A stretch of 64,000 nt of DNA, taken from NCBI GenBank assembly GCA_044220875.1, contig JBGAQH010000002.1, positions 310,001-374,000 of the forward strand, written 5' to 3'. Below are positions 61,686 to 64,000 of this stretch, piece after piece. A program made the translations under genes and the position numbers. Positions within the stretch are counted from its first letter, which is position 1, and each line of letters begins with the position of its first letter. Origin of the DNA: JAEUIT01 sp044220875. Its GTDB lineage: Bacteria > Planctomycetota > Phycisphaerae > Phycisphaerales > SM1A02. The notes under the pieces are model-generated. The model ran no database searches. It was given only the letters and a program-made list of their open reading frames with translations, and had not been told where the DNA came from.

Positions 61686-64000
61686 TTACGAACGCTTCTT
61701 GGCCGGTGCCTTCTTGGCTGCCTTCGCTGCGGGCTTCGCTGGAGCCTTGGCCGCAGCCTTCACCGGCTTCTTGGCCGCGGCCTTGGGCGTGACCTTGGCC
61801 TTCGCCGAAGCGGGCTTGGCCGCGGACTTCACGGTGACCTTCGTCACCGCCTTCACCGCCACCGGCGCAGCACGCAGCGCGGGCTTCGCGCTCGATGACG
61901 ATGGCCGCAGCGTGGGTTTCGGCGCCGCCTTCGATGCAGCCGCCTTCGACTTCGGCTTCGCCTTCTTGAGCGTGATGATCGGCTTCTTCGTCGTCGCCAC
62001 CGGCGTCGGATCGGGTCGAGCGACGACTGGCCGCTCCGGCGGCGTCGGCGGCGGCGCGACCGCTCGGGCGGGCGCCGCGGGAGCCGGCGGGACCACCGCG
62101 GGCGCGACCGGCGTCACCTTGCGGGTCGCGACGGTCCGGACGGCGGGCATCTCCGGCTCGTCCTCCTCCGGTACGCCGAAGCTCGAGACGACCGGATCGA
62201 AGACCGACGGCGCCGGTTCGCTCGCCGCCGTCTTGGCGGCCTTGGCCGCGGCCTTCGCCGCCTGCTTCGCCGACTGCTTCGCCGATTGGGCCGTCTCGCG
62301 CTCCTCGGCCCGGGCGGCGGCTAACGCGTCGCTCGTCTCCTTCACCGGATTCGCCGAGACCGGCCGGAGCAGGAACTCGAGATCCTCGCGGGTCAGCGAG
62401 CCGAGCGGGCCGGCGTCCTCACCGAGGATCGCGTCGGCCAGCGTGCGCTTCCGGGCCTGCATCTCGAGCACGCGTTCCTCGACCGTGCCGACGCTGACGA
62501 ACCGCAGGGCGTGCACCGTGCGGTGCTGGCCGATGCGGTGAGCGCGGTCGATCGCCTGGGCCTCGACCGCGGGATTCCACCACGGATCGAGCAGGACGAC
62601 GCGTTCGGCCGCCTGGAGGTTGAGGCCGACGCCGCCGGCCTTGAGGCTGAGGAGGAAGACCGAGACGCCCTCGTCGTCGGCGAAGTGCTTGACGCGCTCG
62701 GCGCGGTCGACGGTGCCGCCGTCGAGGTATTCGTAGGGGATCTTGCGCTCGTCGAGCTCGGCCCGCACCAGGGCGAGGAAGCTCGTGAACTGCGAGAAGA
62801 CGAGGGTCTTCCGCTTCTCCTCGTGCGACTCCTCGAGCATCGGGAGGAGCGCTTCCATCTTGCCGGAGCCGGCGTCGAAGCGATTGCGGTCGACAAGGAC
62901 CGGGTGGCAGGAGATCTGCCGAAGCCGCAGCAGCCCCTCGAGGATCGCCATGCGGGCCTTGCCGATGCCGATCCGCTCGACCTGATCGAAGAGGTCGGCG
63001 CGGATCTTCGCGAGGAGCTGGTTGTAGTGCTTCTCCTGCTCCTCGGTCATCTCGCAGGGCAGCGTCTGCTCGATGCGCTCGGGGAGCTCCTTCGCCACCT
63101 CACGCTTCGTTCGCCGAAGAATGAACGGCTGCACCGCGCGACGGACCATCGCCAGGTCGTCGGGATGGCCGCGACCGGCCAGTCCCTCGAAGCGCGAGGT
63201 CGCCCCCGGATTCAGGAACTCCATCAGGCTCCAGAGTTCGCCGAGATGATTCTCGATCGGCGTGCCGGTGAGGGCCAGGCGATGTTCGGCCTTCAGCTTC
63301 TTGCAGGCGCGGCTGGTTCGGGCGTCGGCGTTCTTGATCGCCTGGGCCTCGTCGAGAATCACGTAGTCGAACGTCCGCTTCGAGAGCGTCTCCGCATCGC
63401 GAAGGACGGTGCCGTAGGTCATGAGCGCGACGTCGCAGCTCGCGAAGGTCTTCGAGTCGAGCGTGCGCTTCCCGTGCGAGAGATCGATGACGCGAAGCGA
63501 CGGCGCGAATCGCGACGCCTCGTCCATCCAGTTCCGCACGAGCGAACGGGGCAGCACGATGATCGAGCACTGCTTCGACTTGTTCTCGGCGAGCTCGATC
63601 TTGCGCTGGAGCAGCATCGCCAACACCTGGATGGTCTTGCCCAGGCCCATCTCGTCGGCGAGGCAGCCGCCGAATCCAAGCCCGCGAAGCGCCTCGAACC
63701 AGCCGAGGCCGCCCTTCTGATAGTCGCGGAGCGTGCCCTTGAAGCTTGCGGTCGGCTCGCGCGGCTCGGCGCGGTCGAACTTCTGGAGGCGCGAACGCAG
63801 GTCGACGAACGCGTCGTCCTCGCTGCGCACCTCCGCCCCCTCGAGCGCCTCGTCGAGCAGCAGGGCCTCGGCCCGCCCGAAGCGCAGCCCCTCGGCCTTG
63901 TCGCGCGAGGCAAGGAGCGCCGACAGCCGCTTCAGCACCGCCCGCAGCCGCGCCGGCACGACGACGGAGGTGCCGTCGGCGAGCGTGAGCACCTCGACCG
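61686..64000 (-). CDS. SNF2-family ATPase with histone-H1-like tail (5' end beyond window)
   Basis: At least 770 residues are visible, and the frame continues past the right edge. The SNF2 core shows ADEMGLGKTIQVLAMLL (Walker A, GLGKT), LDEAQAIKN (DEAQ), LTGTPIENHLGELWSLMEF, LKAGGVGLNLQAAERVVLLD and IGQHRTVHALRFVSVGT. After it comes a Ser/Ala/Pro linker and a tail of about 110 residues made of Ala, Lys and Pro repeats (KKAKPKSKAAASKAAPK, then AAKKPVKAAAKAPAKPAAK) ending AKKRS. The tail resembles bacterial histone H1-like proteins and should bind DNA. Related bacterial SNF2 proteins act in chromosome or transcription control; the substrate here is unknown. Confidence 0.92.
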   Translation of the reverse strand, partial: VEVLTLADGTSVVVPARLRAVLKRLSALLASRDKAEGLRFGRAEALLLDEALEGAEVRSEDDAFVDLRSRLQKFDRAEPREPTASFKGTLRDYQKGGLGWFEALRGLGFGGCLADEMGLGKTIQVLAMLLQRKIELAENKSKQCSIIVLPRSLVRNWMDEASRFAPSLRVIDLSHGKRTLDSKTFASCDVALMTYGTVLRDAETLSKRTFDYVILDEAQAIKNADARTSRACKKLKAEHRLALTGTPIENHLGELWSLMEFLNPGATSRFEGLAGRGHPDDLAMVRRAVQPFILRRTKREVAKELPERIEQTLPCEMTEEQEKHYNQLLAKIRADLFDQVERIGIGKARMAILEGLLRLRQISCHPVLVDRNRFDAGSGKMEALLPMLEESHEEKRKTLVFSQFTSFLALVRAELDERKIPYEYLDGGTVDRAERVKHFADDEGVSVFLLSLKAGGVGLNLQAAERVVLLDPWWNPAVEAQAIDRAHRIGQHRTVHALRFVSVGTVEERVLEMQARKRTLADAILGEDAGPLGSLTREDLEFLLRPVSANPVKETSDALAAARAEERETAQSAKQSAKQAAKAAAKAAKTAASEPAPSVFDPVVSSFGVPEEDEPEMPAVRTVATRKVTPVAPAVVPPAPAAPARAVAPPPTPPERPVVARPDPTPVATTKKPIITLKKAKPKSKAAASKAAPKPTLRPSSSSAKPALRAAPVAVKAVTKVTVKSAAKPASAKAKVTPKAAAKKPVKAAAKAPAKPAAKAAKKAPAKKRS

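Overview
This is a gene-dense, strongly G+C-rich window (roughly two thirds G+C by eye) from a bacterial chromosome. It looks like a planctomycete, most likely of the Phycisphaerae type. The case rests on several signs together: an exported protein ending in paired dockerin-like calcium repeats, a free-standing TPR protein with two RNA polymerase alpha C-terminal domains, an ECF sigma factor next to a membrane Ser/Thr kinase, short membrane proteins ending in CPECG zinc ribbons, exported TRASH/YHS-like cysteine-repeat proteins, DUF1570 and DUF1579 proteins, and intergenic CACAGAGG inverted repeats. There is no phage or insertion-sequence gene, no CRISPR array and no rRNA. One tRNA gene, tRNA-Leu(UAG), is present.

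Layout. 1-8300: two exported TRASH-like proteins (the first cut by the left edge), NAD malic enzyme, aminopeptidase P, an ArsR-methyltransferase fusion, a TPR lipoprotein, a LigD phosphoesterase-like protein, a DUF456 membrane protein and a DUF1579 protein. 8300-15700: a CACAGAGG repeat, then a leftward type IV pilus/type II secretion inner-membrane operon (pilM, pilN, pilO, a pilP-like gene, a pilB/gspE ATPase), preceded by hisS. 15900-18600: a dockerin-type exported protein whose 3' end overlaps a pair of zinc-ribbon membrane proteins, then a second CACAGAGG repeat. 18600-31800: acyl-CoA and propionate-type metabolism (acyl-CoA mutase large subunit, 3-hydroxybutyryl-CoA dehydrogenase, methylcitrate/citrate synthase, methylisocitrate lyase). 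These are interleaved with a two-gene lipid-related operon carrying an ICMT/PAP2/Lgt-like triple fusion, two paralogous membrane proteins, a subtilase, a DinB protein with a methyltransferase, and a CpeT-like lipoprotein. 31700-36300: membrane kinase and ECF sigma factor, divergent from a coiled-coil membrane protein. 36500-41700: DUF1570 protein, a 1.1 kb gene-poor stretch with a 60-bp tandem repeat, a SpoIID-like Tat lipoprotein, and the TPR/double-alphaCTD protein. 41700-52700: DUF2330 protein, MATE transporter, a short orphan NuoG, and addA-addB. 52900-58800: mscL; a three-gene operon with an intact ketosynthase and a partner lacking all catalytic residues; class II DAHP synthase with a leader hairpin; tRNA-Leu. 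58900-64000: DoxX protein, a candidate His/Cys peptidase with a PH-like membrane protein, and a SNF2 ATPase with a histone-H1-like tail, cut by the right edge.

How it works together. The acyl-CoA mutase, 3-hydroxyacyl-CoA dehydrogenase, PrpC-like and PrpB-like enzymes and malic enzyme suggest breakdown of fatty, branched or odd-chain acids feeding central metabolism. The pilus genes supply the inner-membrane platform and an assembly ATPase. The most novel-looking items are the triple-fusion lipid enzyme operon, the KS/KS-beta pair with a Glu at the active-site Cys position, the tandem alphaCTD protein, and a polar 11-mer CTAACNNTTCG found seven times, always in one orientation.
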